This document shows positions 39,144 to 49,953 of a DNA stretch of 64,000 bases, in pieces. Both the position numbers and the translations under genes were made by a program. Positions within the stretch are counted from its first letter, which is position 1; every line of letters begins with the position of its first letter. Origin of the DNA: Burkholderiales bacterium (GTDB lineage: Bacteria > Pseudomonadota > Gammaproteobacteria > Burkholderiales > Burkholderiaceae_E); the NCBI GenBank assembly GCA_026399875.1, contig JAPLQF010000022.1:62001-126000 (forward strand). The letters are read 5' to 3'. The notes beneath the pieces were generated by a model. The model did no database searches. It was not told the DNA's origin and saw only the letters and a list, made by a program, of their open reading frames with translations.

Positions 39144-39169
39144 ATTCTCGACTTTCTTACTCGGGTTTA
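39144..39169. promoter_or_regulatory. IscR type-1-like binding site, proximal
   Basis: The site reads ATTCTCGAC, TTTCTT, then ACTCGGGTTTA, close to the E. coli iscR site form (TTGAC..ACTCGGG). It is immediately upstream of the AGGAG ribosome site of iscR and in tandem with the distal site. Confidence 0.6.
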
Positions 39170-39183
39170 CAGGAGCCGACTCC

Positions 39184-39714
39184 ATGCGACTGACGACGAA
39201 GGGCCGTTTCGCTGTGACTGCCATGATTGACTTGGCGATGCGCCAGCAAAGTGGCCCGGTGACGCTTGCCAGCATCAGCCAACGCCAGAGAATTTCACTT
39301 TCTTATCTTGAACAGTTGTTCGGAAAGCTGCGCCGACATACTTTGGTCGAGAGCACGCGTGGTCCAGGTGGCGGTTACACCCTGGGCCGTCCGATGGCCG
39401 AGATATCGGTTGCGGCAATCATTTTTGCCGTCGATGAGCCGCTCGATGCGACCAGCTGTGGCGGCAAGGAAAACTGCTTCGAGGATGGTCCATGTATGAC
39501 CCATGAACTCTGGACCAGCCTCAACCAGAAGATGATCGAGTTCCTGAAGGGTGTATCCCTGCGCGAGCTGGTCGACAAGCAGTTGCTGCGCGAATCGCCG
39601 TCGTCGCCGAGACAGGTCTCGGTGCTCAGGGAGCATCGCGCAGCCCTTGAATTTCCGACTTCCACCTTGCAGCCCATCGACTTCAATGGCTCGCGACGGA
39701 CGTCGATTTGCTGA
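39184..39714 (+). CDS. iscR: Fe-S cluster-sensing regulator IscR
   Basis: This 176-residue Rrf2-family regulator begins [14 protein letters not shown] with a winged helix. The three cluster cysteines appear in [13 protein letters not shown] followed by M-T-H-E-L-W, which includes the His ligand. With a 2Fe-2S cluster it represses the isc operon. The apo form controls other genes. Two matching sites lie just upstream. iscS starts 30 nt downstream. Confidence 0.95.
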   Translation: MRLTTKGRFAVTAMIDLAMRQQSGPVTLASISQRQRISLSYLEQLFGKLRRHTLVESTRGPGGGYTLGRPMAEISVAAIIFAVDEPLDATSCGGKENCFEDGPCMTHELWTSLNQKMIEFLKGVSLRELVDKQLLRESPSSPRQVSVLREHRAALEFPTSTLQPIDFNGSRRTSIC

Positions 39715-39743
39715 ACACGCTCCGACAAATTAGGGAGAGAGCG

Positions 39744-40952
39744 ATGCAGTTACCGGTTTATCTTGATTACTCTGCGACTACACCGGTCGACCAGCGCGTC
39801 GTCGATGCCATGATTCCATGGCTTTCGCAGCGATTTGGTAACCCGGCATCACGCAGCCATTCGTATGGCTGGGATGCCGAGAAGGCGGTTGAAAATGCCC
39901 GCGAGGAAGTCGCCGCACTGGTCAATTGTGATGTCCGTGAGTTGGCCTGGACATCCGGTGCGACCGAGTCGATCAACCTGGCGCTCAAGGGCGCAGCCAT
40001 GTTCTACAAGGAGCGTGGCCGGCACCTGATCACAGTCAAGACCGAGCACAAGGCGACACTCGACACCATGCGCGAACTCGAGCGCAGCGGCTTCGAAGTG
40101 ACTTATCTCGATGTGCGCGATGACGGGCTTATCGACCTTGAGGTGTTCAAGGCAGCACTGCGCCCGGACACGATTCTCGTGTCGGTCATGTCTGTGAACA
40201 ACGAGATCGGTGTGATCCAGGACATTCCGGCGATCGGCGAAATCTGCCGTGAGCGCGGCATCGTTTTTCATGTCGACAGTGCCCAGGCGACCGGCAAGAT
40301 CGCGATCGATCTGGCCAAGCTGAAGGTCGACCTGATGAGTTTCTCGGCTCACAAGACCTATGGTCCGAAAGGCGTGGGCGCGCTGTTCGTCCGACGCAAA
40401 CCGCGTATTCGCATCGAAGCGCAGATCCACGGTGGTGGTCATGAGCGCGGGATGCGATCGGGCACACTTCCGACCCATCAGATCGTCGGTATGGGTGAAG
40501 CGTTTCGGCTGGCGAGGCTCGAAATGGCGGCTGAAAACGAGCGCGTGCGGATGCTTCGCGACCGGCTCTACCGCGGCGTGTGCGAGATGGAGGAAGTCTT
40601 CGTCAATGGCGATATGACCCATCGTGTGCCGCACAACCTGAATATCAGTTTCAATTATGTCGAGGGCGAGTCGCTGATCATGGCGGTCAAGGACCTCGCG
40701 GTGTCGTCCGGTTCGGCCTGCACCTCGGCGAGTCTCGAGCCGTCCTATGTGCTGCGTGCGCTGGGCCGCAGCGATGAGCTTGCCCACAGTTCAATCCGTT
40801 TTTCAGTCGGGCGCTTCACCACTGAGCAGGAGATTGACTTTGCGATCGCGCTGCTCAAGGGCAAGGTCGGCAAGCTGCGCGACATGTCGCCGTTGTGGGA
40901 GATGGTCAAAGACGGAATTGATCTGAACTCCGTGAAATGGGCGGCCCACTAA
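39744..40952 (+). CDS. iscS: cysteine desulfurase IscS
   Basis: This 402-residue PLP enzyme supplies sulfur to IscU and to tRNA thiolation. It has [10 protein letters not shown], the PLP-Lys in [12 protein letters not shown] and the mobile catalytic Cys loop in [11 protein letters not shown]. The ATG at 39744 follows GGGAGAGAGCG. An upstream in-frame start inside iscR is not needed. Confidence 0.96.
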   Translation: MQLPVYLDYSATTPVDQRVVDAMIPWLSQRFGNPASRSHSYGWDAEKAVENAREEVAALVNCDVRELAWTSGATESINLALKGAAMFYKERGRHLITVKTEHKATLDTMRELERSGFEVTYLDVRDDGLIDLEVFKAALRPDTILVSVMSVNNEIGVIQDIPAIGEICRERGIVFHVDSAQATGKIAIDLAKLKVDLMSFSAHKTYGPKGVGALFVRRKPRIRIEAQIHGGGHERGMRSGTLPTHQIVGMGEAFRLARLEMAAENERVRMLRDRLYRGVCEMEEVFVNGDMTHRVPHNLNISFNYVEGESLIMAVKDLAVSSGSACTSASLEPSYVLRALGRSDELAHSSIRFSVGRFTTEQEIDFAIALLKGKVGKLRDMSPLWEMVKDGIDLNSVKWAAH

Positions 40953-41000
40953 GCTCGTCAGCACGTTCATCGTTCGAATTTCTTTGCACAGAGGTGTGAT

Positions 41001-41411
41001 ATGGCATACAGCGACAAGGTTATCGACCATTACGAAAATCCGCGCAATGTTGGCGCGCTGGATAAAGCCGATCCGTCGGTCGGCACCGGCATGGTTGGCG
41101 CGCCCGCCTGTGGCGATGTCATGAAACTGCAGATCCGTGTCAACGACAACGGCATCATTGAAGATGCACGATTCAAGACCTATGGTTGCGGTTCGGCGAT
41201 TGCGTCTTCCTCGCTGGTGACCGAGTGGGTCAAGGGGAAAACACTCGACCAGGCGATGGCAATTCGCAATACCCAGATTGCTGAAGAACTCGCGCTGCCG
41301 CCAGTCAAGATCCACTGCTCGATCCTGGCGGAAGATGCCATCAAGGCAGCGATCGACGATTACCGCACCAAGCACGGCCAGACCGCGGGCGCCGAGCCCA
41401 AAGCAGCCTGA
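41001..41411 (+). CDS. iscU: Fe-S cluster scaffold IscU
   Basis: This 136-residue scaffold has Y-E-N-P-R-N-V-G, the first cluster Cys in G-A-P-A-C-G-D-V, the second in Y-G-C-G-S-A-I-A and the third after the HscA-recognition L-P-P-V-K motif (K-I-H-C-S). It receives sulfur from IscS and hands clusters on with the aid of HscA/HscB. Confidence 0.96.
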   Translation: MAYSDKVIDHYENPRNVGALDKADPSVGTGMVGAPACGDVMKLQIRVNDNGIIEDARFKTYGCGSAIASSSLVTEWVKGKTLDQAMAIRNTQIAEELALPPVKIHCSILAEDAIKAAIDDYRTKHGQTAGAEPKAA

Positions 41412-41434
41412 GCGGCGCAGGGGGAGGGCAGCAC

Positions 41435-41758
41435 ATGGCGATCACTCTGACTGAGGCGGCAGCAAAGCATGTCTCCCGATATCTCGAGCGCCGGGGCAAA
41501 GGTATCGGACTGCGCCTGGGCGTCAAAACCACTGGTTGTTCGGGCCTGGCCTACAAGCTTGAATATGCCGATGAGCCATTGGTGGAAGACGTGAGCTTTG
41601 ACAGCCATGGCGTGAAAGTTCTGGTCGATCCGCGCAGCCTGGTCTATATCGATGGCACCGAGCTCGACTTCGTTCGCGAAGGACTGAACGAAGGGTTCAA
41701 GTTCAATAATCCTAACGTCAAGAGCGAGTGCGGCTGCGGAGAGTCCTTCAAGGTCTGA
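41435..41758 (+). CDS. iscA: A-type Fe-S carrier IscA
   Basis: This 107-residue protein has the conserved cysteines in T-T-G-C-S-G-L-A-Y and the C-terminal S-E-C-G-C-G-E-S-F. It lies 23 nt after iscU and 10 nt before hscB, in standard isc order. It carries clusters to target enzymes. Confidence 0.95.
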   Translation: MAITLTEAAAKHVSRYLERRGKGIGLRLGVKTTGCSGLAYKLEYADEPLVEDVSFDSHGVKVLVDPRSLVYIDGTELDFVREGLNEGFKFNNPNVKSECGCGESFKV

Positions 41759-41768
41759 ACGTCGCAGC

Positions 41769-42299
41769 ATGGATTTCCGCAGCAAGAGTCATTTCGAGTT
41801 CCTTGGGCTGGCCGAGTCGTATCAGCTTGACCTTGCCCAGCTTCAACAGGCTTACCTGCGTCTGCAGGCCGCGGTGCACCCCGATCGATTTGCGCGAGCA
41901 GGCGGAGCTGAACACCGGATAGCGATGCAGTTGGCCACGCAGGCGAATGAGGCCAATCGCACGCTGTCCGATCCGACCCGCCGGGCGGCTTATCTGTGCG
42001 AGCTGCACGGTGCGCCGATTCAGGCTGAAACCAATACATCGATGTCGCACACCTTTCTGATCGAGCAGATGGGGTGGCGCGAGTCGCTAGAAGAGGCACG
42101 CGAGACCAAAGACGCTGTTGCGCTCGCGGGGCTCGATCGCCTGCTGTGCGATCATCGCACCCGGCTGCACGACGAAATCGCGCAAGCCATCGATCTTGAA
42201 CACGATTACCCGCGTGCTGCCGATGCGGTGAGACGACTGATGTTTATCGACAAGTTCGGCGCCGAAGTGGCTGCGGCCCAGGACGCACTCGCCGCTTGA
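41769..42299 (+). CDS. hscB: J-domain co-chaperone HscB
   Basis: This 176-residue protein has an N-terminal J domain with the H-P-D-R-F motif near residue 38 and a C-terminal helical IscU-binding domain. It brings IscU to HscA and stimulates its ATPase. Confidence 0.93.
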   Translation: MDFRSKSHFEFLGLAESYQLDLAQLQQAYLRLQAAVHPDRFARAGGAEHRIAMQLATQANEANRTLSDPTRRAAYLCELHGAPIQAETNTSMSHTFLIEQMGWRESLEEARETKDAVALAGLDRLLCDHRTRLHDEIAQAIDLEHDYPRAADAVRRLMFIDKFGAEVAAAQDALAA

Positions 42300-42309
42300 G
42301 GATTTCCGG

Positions 42310-44175
42310 ATGGCCCTGCTGCAAATCTCAGAACCCGGCATGTCGCCCGAACCGCATCAGCGGCGGCTGGCAGTCGGTATCGACCTCGGAACAACGCATT
42401 CATTGGTCGCGGCGGTCAGGTCGGGCTTGGCGGAGGTTCTGCGTAACGAACAGAACGAGCCACTGCTGCCATCGGTTGTGCGGTATCGCCAGGCTGGTGA
42501 GATCGTCGTCGGACAGAGCGCGCTCGACGGCGCGGCAGACGATCCTGTCAATACAATCGTTTCGGTCAAGCGCTTTATGGGCCGTGGTCTGGCTGATGCG
42601 CATCGTCACCGTTCGCCCTACACCTTCATCGACTCGCCCGGCATGGTGAAGCTTGCGACTGTGGCAGGCGAACGCAGCCCGGTCGAAGTCTCGGCCGAAA
42701 TCCTTCGCACGCTGCGCCTTCGTGCCGAGGCGGCGCTCGGTGGTGAGCTGGTCGGAGCTGTGATCACCGTGCCGGCCTATTTTGATGATGCGCAGCGTCA
42801 GGCCACCAAGGATGCGGCGCGGCTCGCCGGTCTGGATGTCCTGCGTCTGCTCAACGAACCCACCGCTGCAGCGATTGCGTATGGCCTGGACCATGCATCC
42901 GAAGGCGTCTATGCGGTCTACGACCTGGGTGGCGGCACCTTCGACATCTCGATTCTGCGGCTGACGCGCGGCGTGTTCGAGGTGATTGCGACCGGCGGTG
43001 ATACCGCGCTCGGTGGCGATGATTTTGATCGACGCCTGGCCGAATTTTTCGTACGCGACAATGCACTTGATGAGCTTGCGCCTCAGGATCTGCGCCGAGT
43101 CCTGATGGCCGCGCGTCGATGCAAAGAGCAGCTGAGCTTGCAAGGTGAGGCCCTGATCGAGGCTGATATCTCGGCTCGAGGTCGTCTTGCCACATCAGTG
43201 ACCGCCGCGCAGTTCCGTGCGATGACGGCCGATCTGCTTGATCGAACGCTCGATGCCGTGCGCCGTGTTTTGCGTGATTCCGGCTTGTCGATCAACGATG
43301 TGACCGGTGTCGTGCTTGTCGGCGGATCGACCCGCATGCCGCAGGTCGGTGAGTCGCTTGCGAAGCTCTTTGGCAAGGCGCCGCTGACCGATCTCGACCC
43401 GGATCAGGTGGTGGCGCTTGGCGCTGCGATGCAGGCTGACCTGCTCGCCGGCAATCATTCCGGGTCTGATCCCGATTGGCTGCTGCTCGATGTCATTCCC
43501 CTGTCGCTCGGACTCGAAACCATGGGCGGACTGGTTGAGAGGATCATTTCCCGCAATTCAACGATCCCGGTCGCCCGGGCTCAGGAGTTCACCACCTTCA
43601 AGGAAGGCCAGACCGCGATGGCCTTGCATGTGGTGCAGGGCGAACGTGAGCTTGTTGCAGATTGCCGCTCGCTGGCACGCTTCGAGCTGCGCGGCATTCC
43701 GCCGATGGCGGCAGGCGCGGCGCGCATTCGCGTGATGTTTCAGGTTGATGCCGATGGCCTGCTGTCGGTTACCGCTCGCGAGCAGTCGCAGGGAATCGAA
43801 GCGTCGATTGAGGTCAAGCCCTCCTATGGCCTGTCGGACGATGACATCGCCCGCATGCTGAAAGACTCCTTCGGCAGCGCCGATGTCGACATGAAGGCGC
43901 GTGCGCTGCGCGAGCAGCAGGTCGATGCAGATCGGCTGCTCGAGGCCACGCAGGTCGCACTCGATGCCGATGCCGATCTCCTCGATGCCGCTGAGCTCGA
44001 AGATATCGGTGCGCAGATGCGCTCGCTCAAACTTGCCGCAGGAGGCGACGACTCGGCGCTGATTGCGACGGCGGTTGACGCCCTGGCGCGCAGCACCGAT
44101 GCCTTCGCGGCGCGGCGCATGGATCGGGCGGTCCGCCAGGCCCTGGCCGGTCGTCGGCTCGACGACATTGCATGA
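42310..44175 (+). CDS. hscA: Hsp70-class chaperone HscA
   Basis: This 621-residue specialised Hsp70 has [10 protein letters not shown] in the ATPase phosphate loop, [27 protein letters not shown] and [11 protein letters not shown]. The substrate-binding domain follows [14 protein letters not shown]. It binds the L-P-P-V-K segment of IscU to drive cluster transfer. Confidence 0.96.
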   Translation: MALLQISEPGMSPEPHQRRLAVGIDLGTTHSLVAAVRSGLAEVLRNEQNEPLLPSVVRYRQAGEIVVGQSALDGAADDPVNTIVSVKRFMGRGLADAHRHRSPYTFIDSPGMVKLATVAGERSPVEVSAEILRTLRLRAEAALGGELVGAVITVPAYFDDAQRQATKDAARLAGLDVLRLLNEPTAAAIAYGLDHASEGVYAVYDLGGGTFDISILRLTRGVFEVIATGGDTALGGDDFDRRLAEFFVRDNALDELAPQDLRRVLMAARRCKEQLSLQGEALIEADISARGRLATSVTAAQFRAMTADLLDRTLDAVRRVLRDSGLSINDVTGVVLVGGSTRMPQVGESLAKLFGKAPLTDLDPDQVVALGAAMQADLLAGNHSGSDPDWLLLDVIPLSLGLETMGGLVERIISRNSTIPVARAQEFTTFKEGQTAMALHVVQGERELVADCRSLARFELRGIPPMAAGAARIRVMFQVDADGLLSVTAREQSQGIEASIEVKPSYGLSDDDIARMLKDSFGSADVDMKARALREQQVDADRLLEATQVALDADADLLDAAELEDIGAQMRSLKLAAGGDDSALIATAVDALARSTDAFAARRMDRAVRQALAGRRLDDIA

Positions 44176-44206
44176 GCCTTCGCTCGCGCAGACACCGACA
44201 AGCATG

Positions 44207-44539
44207 ATGCCGACCATCACCGTTCTTCCTCACGACAGCCTCGCCCCTCAGGGCGCGAGTTTTGAAGCCAGCTCGGGCGTCAGCCTGTGTCAGCAACTGC
44301 TCGACCACGGTATCGACATTGAACATGCCTGCGGCATGGTGGCGGCTTGCACCACCTGTCACGTGATCGTGCGTGAAGGATTCAATCGCTTGCCGATGTC
44401 GGGCGACGAAGAAGACGACATGCTCGACAAGGCCTGGGGCCTGACGGCCAATTCTCGGCTGTCGTGTCAGATCAACCCGGTCGAGGTCGACCTGACCATC
44501 GAACTGCCGCGCTACACGATCAATCACGCCAGGGAGTAG
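44207..44539 (+). CDS. fdx: isc-type 2Fe-2S ferredoxin
   Basis: This 110-residue adrenodoxin-like ferredoxin has cluster Cys in H-A-C-G-M-V-A-A-C-T-T-C-H and a fourth Cys in L-S-C-Q-I. It supplies electrons for cluster assembly. The ATG at 44207 (M-P-T-I-T-V-L-P-H) matches the family start, and the ATG one codon earlier is an alternative. Confidence 0.95.
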   Translation: MPTITVLPHDSLAPQGASFEASSGVSLCQQLLDHGIDIEHACGMVAACTTCHVIVREGFNRLPMSGDEEDDMLDKAWGLTANSRLSCQINPVEVDLTIELPRYTINHARE

Positions 44540-44543
44540 CGCG

Positions 44544-44738
44544 ATGAAATGGACCGACACGCTGGATATCGCGATTGCGCTGACGGATGCGCATCCCGAC
44601 ATTGATCCGATGAGCATCCGCTTCACCGATCTTCATGCCTGGGTGATGGCCTTGCCCGGCTTCGATGACGCTCCCGATCGGTCGGGTGAGAAGATCCTCG
44701 AAGCGATTCAGCAGGCCTGGATCGACGAGCGGGACTGA
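44544..44738 (+). CDS. iscX: IscX (YfhJ) iron-binding regulator of Fe-S assembly
   Basis: This 64-residue acidic protein ends the isc operon 4 nt after fdx. It has M-K-W-T-D-T-L-D-I-A-I-A-L, H-P-D-I-D-P and R-F-T-D-L-H-A-W-V, as in IscX. It binds IscS and modulates its activity. Its 3' end overlaps the convergent DinB-like gene by 31 nt. Confidence 0.93.
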   Translation: MKWTDTLDIAIALTDAHPDIDPMSIRFTDLHAWVMALPGFDDAPDRSGEKILEAIQQAWIDERD

Positions 44739-45334
44739 GGCAGGGTTTGCGTCGGGTGAGCTTGATCATCCGGCGCGGTGTCGCGCTCAAGCGGTGAGAA
44801 CGGGTCAAAGCCCGGCATTCCGATCAGCTCGCTCGGCCCTGGCTGGACGCCTGCCTGGTGCAGCAGCGTGCTGATCTGCCCGCGAAGATGCGTCTGATGG
44901 TTGAAAAAGTGCGACAGAAGCGGGCCGAGCTGATGTTGTTGGGGAAGTCCGGTCGGGTTGCGATAGACCAGCACCCGGTCGAGATCCTTGAAGATCAGGT
45001 CGGCGCACCAGCCGGTGATCAGCGCATCGATCCGGTCGCGCAGGGCGGTGAGTTCACCGAGATCGGTACTCACCGACTCGTGTAACAAGGCTGCCGCCAC
45101 CAGCCAATCGTCGGCTGCTGTCAGGCGCTCGAAATGGCCGCTGCTGCCGAAGCGCTGAAGCCACCGGGCATCGTCTGCCGACTGACGGCTCAGCCCTGCC
45201 AGGATCGATCCGAATTGGTCACCGGTATCAGCGGCGAGCGCCGCTGGCGAAAGCGGACTCAGCGCGGCATAGAGCTGCCGGTTCGTCCAGCGGTTGTAGT
45301 CCGCCATCAGCCTGACGTGTCGAAGCGCGTCCAT
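44708..45334 (-). CDS. DinB-family protein
   Basis: This 208-residue four-helix DinB/YfiT-like protein starts L-M-A-D-Y-N-R-W-T-N-R-Q-L-Y, with a second-half motif H-F-F-N-H-Q-T-H-L-R-G-Q typical of the metal-binding helices. The first metal His of many members (early H in the S-x-x-H-I-x region) is replaced here by Ser/Asp. Function ranges from bacillithiol/mycothiol chemistry to unknown stress roles. It is convergent with iscX. Confidence 0.82.
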   Translation of the reverse strand: MDALRHVRLMADYNRWTNRQLYAALSPLSPAALAADTGDQFGSILAGLSRQSADDARWLQRFGSSGHFERLTAADDWLVAAALLHESVSTDLGELTALRDRIDALITGWCADLIFKDLDRVLVYRNPTGLPQQHQLGPLLSHFFNHQTHLRGQISTLLHQAGVQPGPSELIGMPGFDPFSPLERDTAPDDQAHPTQTLPQSRSSIQAC

Positions 45335-45345
45335 GCCGCGATGCC

Positions 45346-46935
45346 TCAGAGATCTCGTTTGAGTGCCGGGAACAGTATGACGTCACGGATACTGGGGCTG
45401 TCTGTCAGCAGCATGACAAGCCTGTCGATGCCGATGCCGCACCCGCCTGTGGGCGGCATCCCATACTCGAGCGCCCGCACATAGTCGGCGTCGTAGTACA
45501 TCGCCTCTTCGTCGCCAGCCTCCTTGGCTTCGACCTGGGCGCGAAAGCGTGCGGCCTGGTCTTCCGGATCGTTCAGCTCCGAAAAGCCGTTGGCGATTTC
45601 GCGCCCGGTCATGAAGAGCTCGAAGCGCTCGGTGATGCCGGGGCGAGTGTCGGAGGCCCGGGCCAGCGGCGAGACTTCGATCGGGTAATCGATGATGAAG
45701 GTGGGCGACCACAGCGACGACTCGGCCACTTCTTCGAAGAGCGCAAGTTGCAGCGCACCGACGCCGGCATGGCGGTGCCGCGGGTCGGTGGTGTCGACGC
45801 CGAGCTTGCGCAGCTCGGCGCGCAGAAATTCGAGGTCTGACAGCGGGGCACCCTGATAGGCCGGCGCATGGGTGCCGATCGCTTCGGCAATCGTCAGGCG
45901 GGCAAAGGGCACCGAGAGGTCGAGTTCGCGTCCCTGGTAGGTCAGGGTGGTGGTGCCGCAGGCCGCGTTCGCGGCTGCGCGAATCACTGCCTCGGTGAAT
46001 TCCATCAGCCACCGATAGTCGGTATAGGCTGCATAGAACTCCATCATCGTGAATTCGGGATTGTGCCGGGGGCTGATGCCCTCATTGCGAAAGTTGCGGT
46101 TGATCTCGAAGACCCGCTCGAAGCCGCCGACCACCAGGCGCTTGAGATAGAGCTCGGGCGCGATGCGAAGGAACATCTGCTGATCGAGCGCGTTGTGATG
46201 GGTGATGAAGGGCTTGGCGGCGGCACCACCCGGAATCGGCTGCAGCATCGGCGTCTCGACTTCGAGAAAGCCGTTGTCGGTCATGAAGCGGCGCACTGCG
46301 GTAATGGCCGAGCTGCGGGCGATGAAGGTCTTGCGGGCGGCTTCATTGGCGATCAGATCGACATGACGCTGTCGATAGCGCTGCTCCTGATCGGCCAGGC
46401 CATGAAATTTATCGGGCAAGGGTCGAAGCGACTTGGCAAGCAAACGCAGCGAACTGACCCGCACCGACAACTCGCCCTTCATCGTGCGAAAGAGCGTGCC
46501 TTCGGCGGCGACGATGTCGCCGAGGTCCCAGTGCTTGAAGGCGTCGTGCGCAGCGCTGCCTGCACCTTCGTCATTGATCCAGAGCTGCAGTCGGTCGGTG
46601 GCGTCCTGGAGGGTGGCAAAGCTTGCCTTGCCCTGGACCCGCTTGAGCATCATGCGACCGGCGACCGAGACCTTGATCGCAGCCGCCTCGAGCGCCTCGC
46701 GGCGGTGCTCGGCATGCGCGGCCAGCAGCGGGCCGGCGCGGTCGGCAGGCACGAAGTCGTTGGGATAGGCGATGCCGGTTTCACGCAGACGGGCGAGCTT
46801 GGCGCGCCGCTCGAAGATGATCTGGTTCTCGTCGACCGCCGGGGTGGCGGCATCGAGCTCTGCGGCGGTCGGGGTGGCGATTGAGGACGGGGTGGCCGCG
46901 AGGTGCTTGCCGGCAGGCTTTGCTTGGTCGGTCAT
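45346..46935 (-). CDS. lysS: lysyl-tRNA synthetase, class II
   Basis: This 529-residue enzyme has an N-terminal OB-fold anticodon domain (about residues 80-180) and class II motif 2 in [20 protein letters not shown]. Motif 3 is [12 protein letters not shown]. The first 45 residues are an Ala/Thr-rich extension, longer than in E. coli LysS. prfB lies just upstream on the same strand with a 3-nt gap, the usual pairing. Confidence 0.95.
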   Translation of the reverse strand: MTDQAKPAGKHLAATPSSIATPTAAELDAATPAVDENQIIFERRAKLARLRETGIAYPNDFVPADRAGPLLAAHAEHRREALEAAAIKVSVAGRMMLKRVQGKASFATLQDATDRLQLWINDEGAGSAAHDAFKHWDLGDIVAAEGTLFRTMKGELSVRVSSLRLLAKSLRPLPDKFHGLADQEQRYRQRHVDLIANEAARKTFIARSSAITAVRRFMTDNGFLEVETPMLQPIPGGAAAKPFITHHNALDQQMFLRIAPELYLKRLVVGGFERVFEINRNFRNEGISPRHNPEFTMMEFYAAYTDYRWLMEFTEAVIRAAANAACGTTTLTYQGRELDLSVPFARLTIAEAIGTHAPAYQGAPLSDLEFLRAELRKLGVDTTDPRHRHAGVGALQLALFEEVAESSLWSPTFIIDYPIEVSPLARASDTRPGITERFELFMTGREIANGFSELNDPEDQAARFRAQVEAKEAGDEEAMYYDADYVRALEYGMPPTGGCGIGIDRLVMLLTDSPSIRDVILFPALKRDL

Positions 46936-46938
46936 GGC

Positions 46939-48043
46939 TCAGACACCCTGCTTGAGACTGGCGCTGATGAACGGGTCGAGGTCGCCATCGAGCACCGACT
47001 TGGTATTGCTGATCTCGACGTTGGTACGCAGATCCTTGATCAGCGACTTGTCGAGGATGTACGAGCGGATCTGGTGGCCCCAGCCGATATCGGTCTTTGA
47101 GGCTTCGACCTTGTCCTGCTCGGCCTGGCGCTTGCGCACTTCGTGTTCGTAGAGTCGCGAGCGCAGCATGGTCATTGCTTCGTCCTTGTTGCGGTGCTGC
47201 GAGCGATCGTTCTGGCACTGCACGACGATATTGGTCGGCAGGTGGGTGATTCGAACCGCCGATTCGGTCTTGTTGACATGCTGGCCGCCGGCGCCCGACG
47301 CACGAAAGACATCGATGCGCAGGTCGGCCGGATTGATGTCGATCTGGATCGAGTCGTCGACTTCCGGATAGGCGTAGAGCGAGGCAAACGAGGTCTGGCG
47401 CAGGTCGCCGGCGCCGAAGGGCGATTTGCGCACCAGCCGGTGAACGCCGGTCTCGGTGCGCAGATGGCCATAGGCATATTCGCCGTCGATGCGCAGCGTG
47501 GCGCCCTTGATGCCGGCGGTCTCGCCGGGTGACTCTTCGAGGATCTCGGCCTTGAAGCCCTTGCGCTCGCAGTAGCGCAGGTACTGGCGCAGCAGCATCT
47601 GTGCCCAGTCCTGGGCCTCGGTGCCGCCGGCACCCGCCTGGATTTCGACGAAGCAGTTGCTGGCATCGGCCGGCTGCGAAAACATCCGCCGGAACTCGAG
47701 GCCTTCGACTTTCTCGCGCAGGGCATGCATGTCGGCTTCGACCGACTGCAGGGTGGAGTCGTCGGCTTCGTCGCGGGCCATCTCGAAGAGATCACCGCCG
47801 TCAGTCAGGCCCTGACCGATGGCACTCAGGGTGTCGACGACGGTTTCGAGAGACTTCTTTTCGCGCCCGAGATCCTGGGCACGTTGCGGATCATTCCAGA
47901 TATCGGGCGACTCGAGCCGCTCGCTGACTTCTTCGAGGCGTTCGCGCTTCAGATCGTAGTCAAAGATACCCCCGAAGCTCACCGAGTCGGTGGCGCAGGT
48001 CGTTGATCAGGGCATCGATCTGGTTGAGGCGTTCGGCATCCAT
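46939..48043 (-). CDS. prfB: peptide chain release factor 2, with programmed +1 frameshift
   Basis: Translation starts at the ATG at 48043 and reads 27 codons (M-D-A-E-R-L-N-Q to G-Y-L) to an in-frame TGA at 47960-47962. A +1 shift on CTT-TGA-C then enters the main frame to 46939, giving 367 residues. The shift site has a GGGGG Shine-Dalgarno-like run just upstream and CTTTGAC, the classic RF2 autoregulation signal. The protein has the S-P-F stop-recognition motif and the G-A-G-G-Q-H-V-N-K catalytic loop. RF2 releases peptides at UGA/UAA. Calling the gene from 47982 alone would miss the N-terminus. Confidence 0.95.
47956..47973 (-). other. prfB programmed frameshift site
   Basis: On the minus strand the order is GGGGG, TAT, CTT, TGA, C. 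The G-run is a Shine-Dalgarno-like stimulator spaced 3 nt from the slippery CTT codon, and the slow TGA is followed by C. When RF2 is scarce ribosomes shift +1 and make more RF2. Confidence 0.93.
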
Positions 48044-48148
48044 CGGTCACTCGGCTTGAAGGTGGGGCGCATCGGCTCAGAAAGCCTGCGGCAAGCCCTC
48101 GATTGTAGCCGAGGCACCAGCCGTGGCCGGGTATCTGCGAGGGCTCAC

Positions 48149-48181
48149 GGGTGCCAGTCGGGTGCCAGTCGGGTGCCAGTC
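48149..48181. repeat. 11-bp tandem repeat, three exact copies
   Basis: GGGTGCCAGTC occurs three times in a row in the 191-nt gap between the start of prfB and the end of recJ. A diverged TGGTGCG follows. The unit is not a multiple of three and no gene is supported here. Confidence 0.85.
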
Positions 48182-48234
48182 TGGTGCGCGGCTGGTGCTT
48201 TCGCGGCGCGGGCTGTGCTGGCGGCGCTGCCTCC

Positions 48235-49953
48235 TCAGTCGGGGTCGCCGACATGCTGCACGATCAGCGAGACGCCGTTGGCGCCCTGCCAGTCGTCGCG
48301 CTGCAACTGATAGGCGAGGGTGGCCTGCGGGCCGAGCGGCTCGGTGTGCCCGAAAATGATCCCCGCGATGCGGCGCTTGCCGAGCATCAGGTCGAGCTTG
48401 AGATGCCGGTCCTTGAGCAGTCGCTGCGAGACCACCCTGAAGCGGTCCATGAAGAGCGGTGCGGCGAATCCCTGGCCCCAGACTTCGTTATCGAGTTCGG
48501 CCAGTGTCGCGACACTGAACTCCTCGGGCGAGAGTGCGCCGTCGGTCTCGATGACTGGTGAGAAGCAGGCCGGGTCGGCAAGCTCTCGCACGGCGCTCTC
48601 GAAGGCATGGCTGAAATCATCGAGCCGCTCTTCGTTCAGTGTCAGCCCGGCCGCCATGGCATGACCGCCAAAGCGCAGCAGCACGCCGGGGGACCGGCGG
48701 TCGGCAAGGTCAAGCACGTCGCGAAGATGGACGCCTGCAATCGAACGACCTGACCCTTTGAGCAGTCCGGGCTGGCGGTCGTCGCGGGCCAGCGCGATGG
48801 TGGGCCGACCGAATCGCTCCTTGAGGCGCGAGGCAAGCAGACCGATCACGCCCTGATGCCAGTTCGCCTGATAGGCGATCAGGGTGCGGGCCGCCGGATC
48901 GGGGTCGCCGACCCCGGCAAGCGCCTCCTCGCGCATGTCGGTTTCGATCTCGCGGCGCTCGCGGTTCATGGCATCCAGTTTCTCTGCGAGCTGGGCAGCC
49001 TGGTCTTCATCGTCGGCCAGCAGACATTCGACGCCGAGCGTGATGTCGGCCAGTCGCCCTGCGGCGTTGATGCGTGGCCCGATCGCAAAGCCGAGATCCT
49101 GGCTCGATGCGGTTCGCGGCTCGCGTCCGGCCAGCCGCAGCAGTGCAAGCAGCCCCGGGCGGGCGCGACCGGCGCGCAGGCGCTTCAGGCCGGCCGCCAC
49201 CAGCAGCCGATTGTTGCGATCGAGGCGCACCACATCCGCGACCGTGCCGAGCGCGACCAGGTCGAGAAGTTCGCCCAGGTTGGGCTCGGTGCGCCCCTGC
49301 CAGGTGCCGCGCTCGCGCAGCACGGCGCGGGTGGCGAGCAGGACATAGAACATCACGCCGACGCCGGCCAGATGCTTGCTGGGGAATGGGCAGCCGTGCT
49401 GGTTGGGATTGACCAGCACCGTGGCATCGGGCAAGACAGGGCCCGGCAGGTGATGATCGGTGACCAGCACCTGCATCCCGGCCGAGCGGGCATGGGCCAC
49501 GCCGTCCAGGCTGGCCACGCCGTTGTCGACGGTGATCAGCAGATCGGGGCGTCCAATTCGGGGATGCTCGAGCGCCAGGTCGACGATCTCGGGTGTCAGG
49601 CCATAGCCGTGTTCGAAGCGGTTGGGCACCAGATAGTCGACGACCGCGCCCATCGCCCGCAGTCCCAGTACCCCAACCGCCACGCCGGTGGCGCCGTCAC
49701 AGTCGTAATCGCCGACGACCAGCAAGCGGCGGCGTGCGGCGATCGCATCGGCGAGCAGCGCGCCGGCGTCGACTGCGCCAAGCATCAGCGACGGTGCGAG
49801 CAGATCGGCAGGGCCGCCGCCGATGCTCGCCGCCGAGGTGATGCCGCGCCCGGCATACAGACGGGCCATCAGTGGCGAGACTCCTGCCGCAGTCAGGCGG
49901 GCCAGTGCGACCGGGTCGAGCCTGCGCGTGGCAAGGCGCGGCGACTGGCTCAT
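48235..49953 (-). CDS. recJ: single-stranded-DNA-specific exonuclease RecJ
   Basis: This 572-residue 5'-3' ssDNA exonuclease has DHH motifs V-G-D-Y-D-C-D-G-A-T-G, V-T-D-H-H-L-P and L-I-T-V-D-N-G, a DHHA1 domain, and a C-terminal OB fold. The ATG at 49953 overlaps the stop of the upstream gene by 4 nt. A longer in-frame N-terminal extension to 50088 lies inside that gene and is not family-like. Confidence 0.95.
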   Translation of the reverse strand: MSQSPRLATRRLDPVALARLTAAGVSPLMARLYAGRGITSAASIGGGPADLLAPSLMLGAVDAGALLADAIAARRRLLVVGDYDCDGATGVAVGVLGLRAMGAVVDYLVPNRFEHGYGLTPEIVDLALEHPRIGRPDLLITVDNGVASLDGVAHARSAGMQVLVTDHHLPGPVLPDATVLVNPNQHGCPFPSKHLAGVGVMFYVLLATRAVLRERGTWQGRTEPNLGELLDLVALGTVADVVRLDRNNRLLVAAGLKRLRAGRARPGLLALLRLAGREPRTASSQDLGFAIGPRINAAGRLADITLGVECLLADDEDQAAQLAEKLDAMNRERREIETDMREEALAGVGDPDPAARTLIAYQANWHQGVIGLLASRLKERFGRPTIALARDDRQPGLLKGSGRSIAGVHLRDVLDLADRRSPGVLLRFGGHAMAAGLTLNEERLDDFSHAFESAVRELADPACFSPVIETDGALSPEEFSVATLAELDNEVWGQGFAAPLFMDRFRVVSQRLLKDRHLKLDLMLGKRRIAGIIFGHTEPLGPQATLAYQLQRDDWQGANGVSLIVQHVGDPD

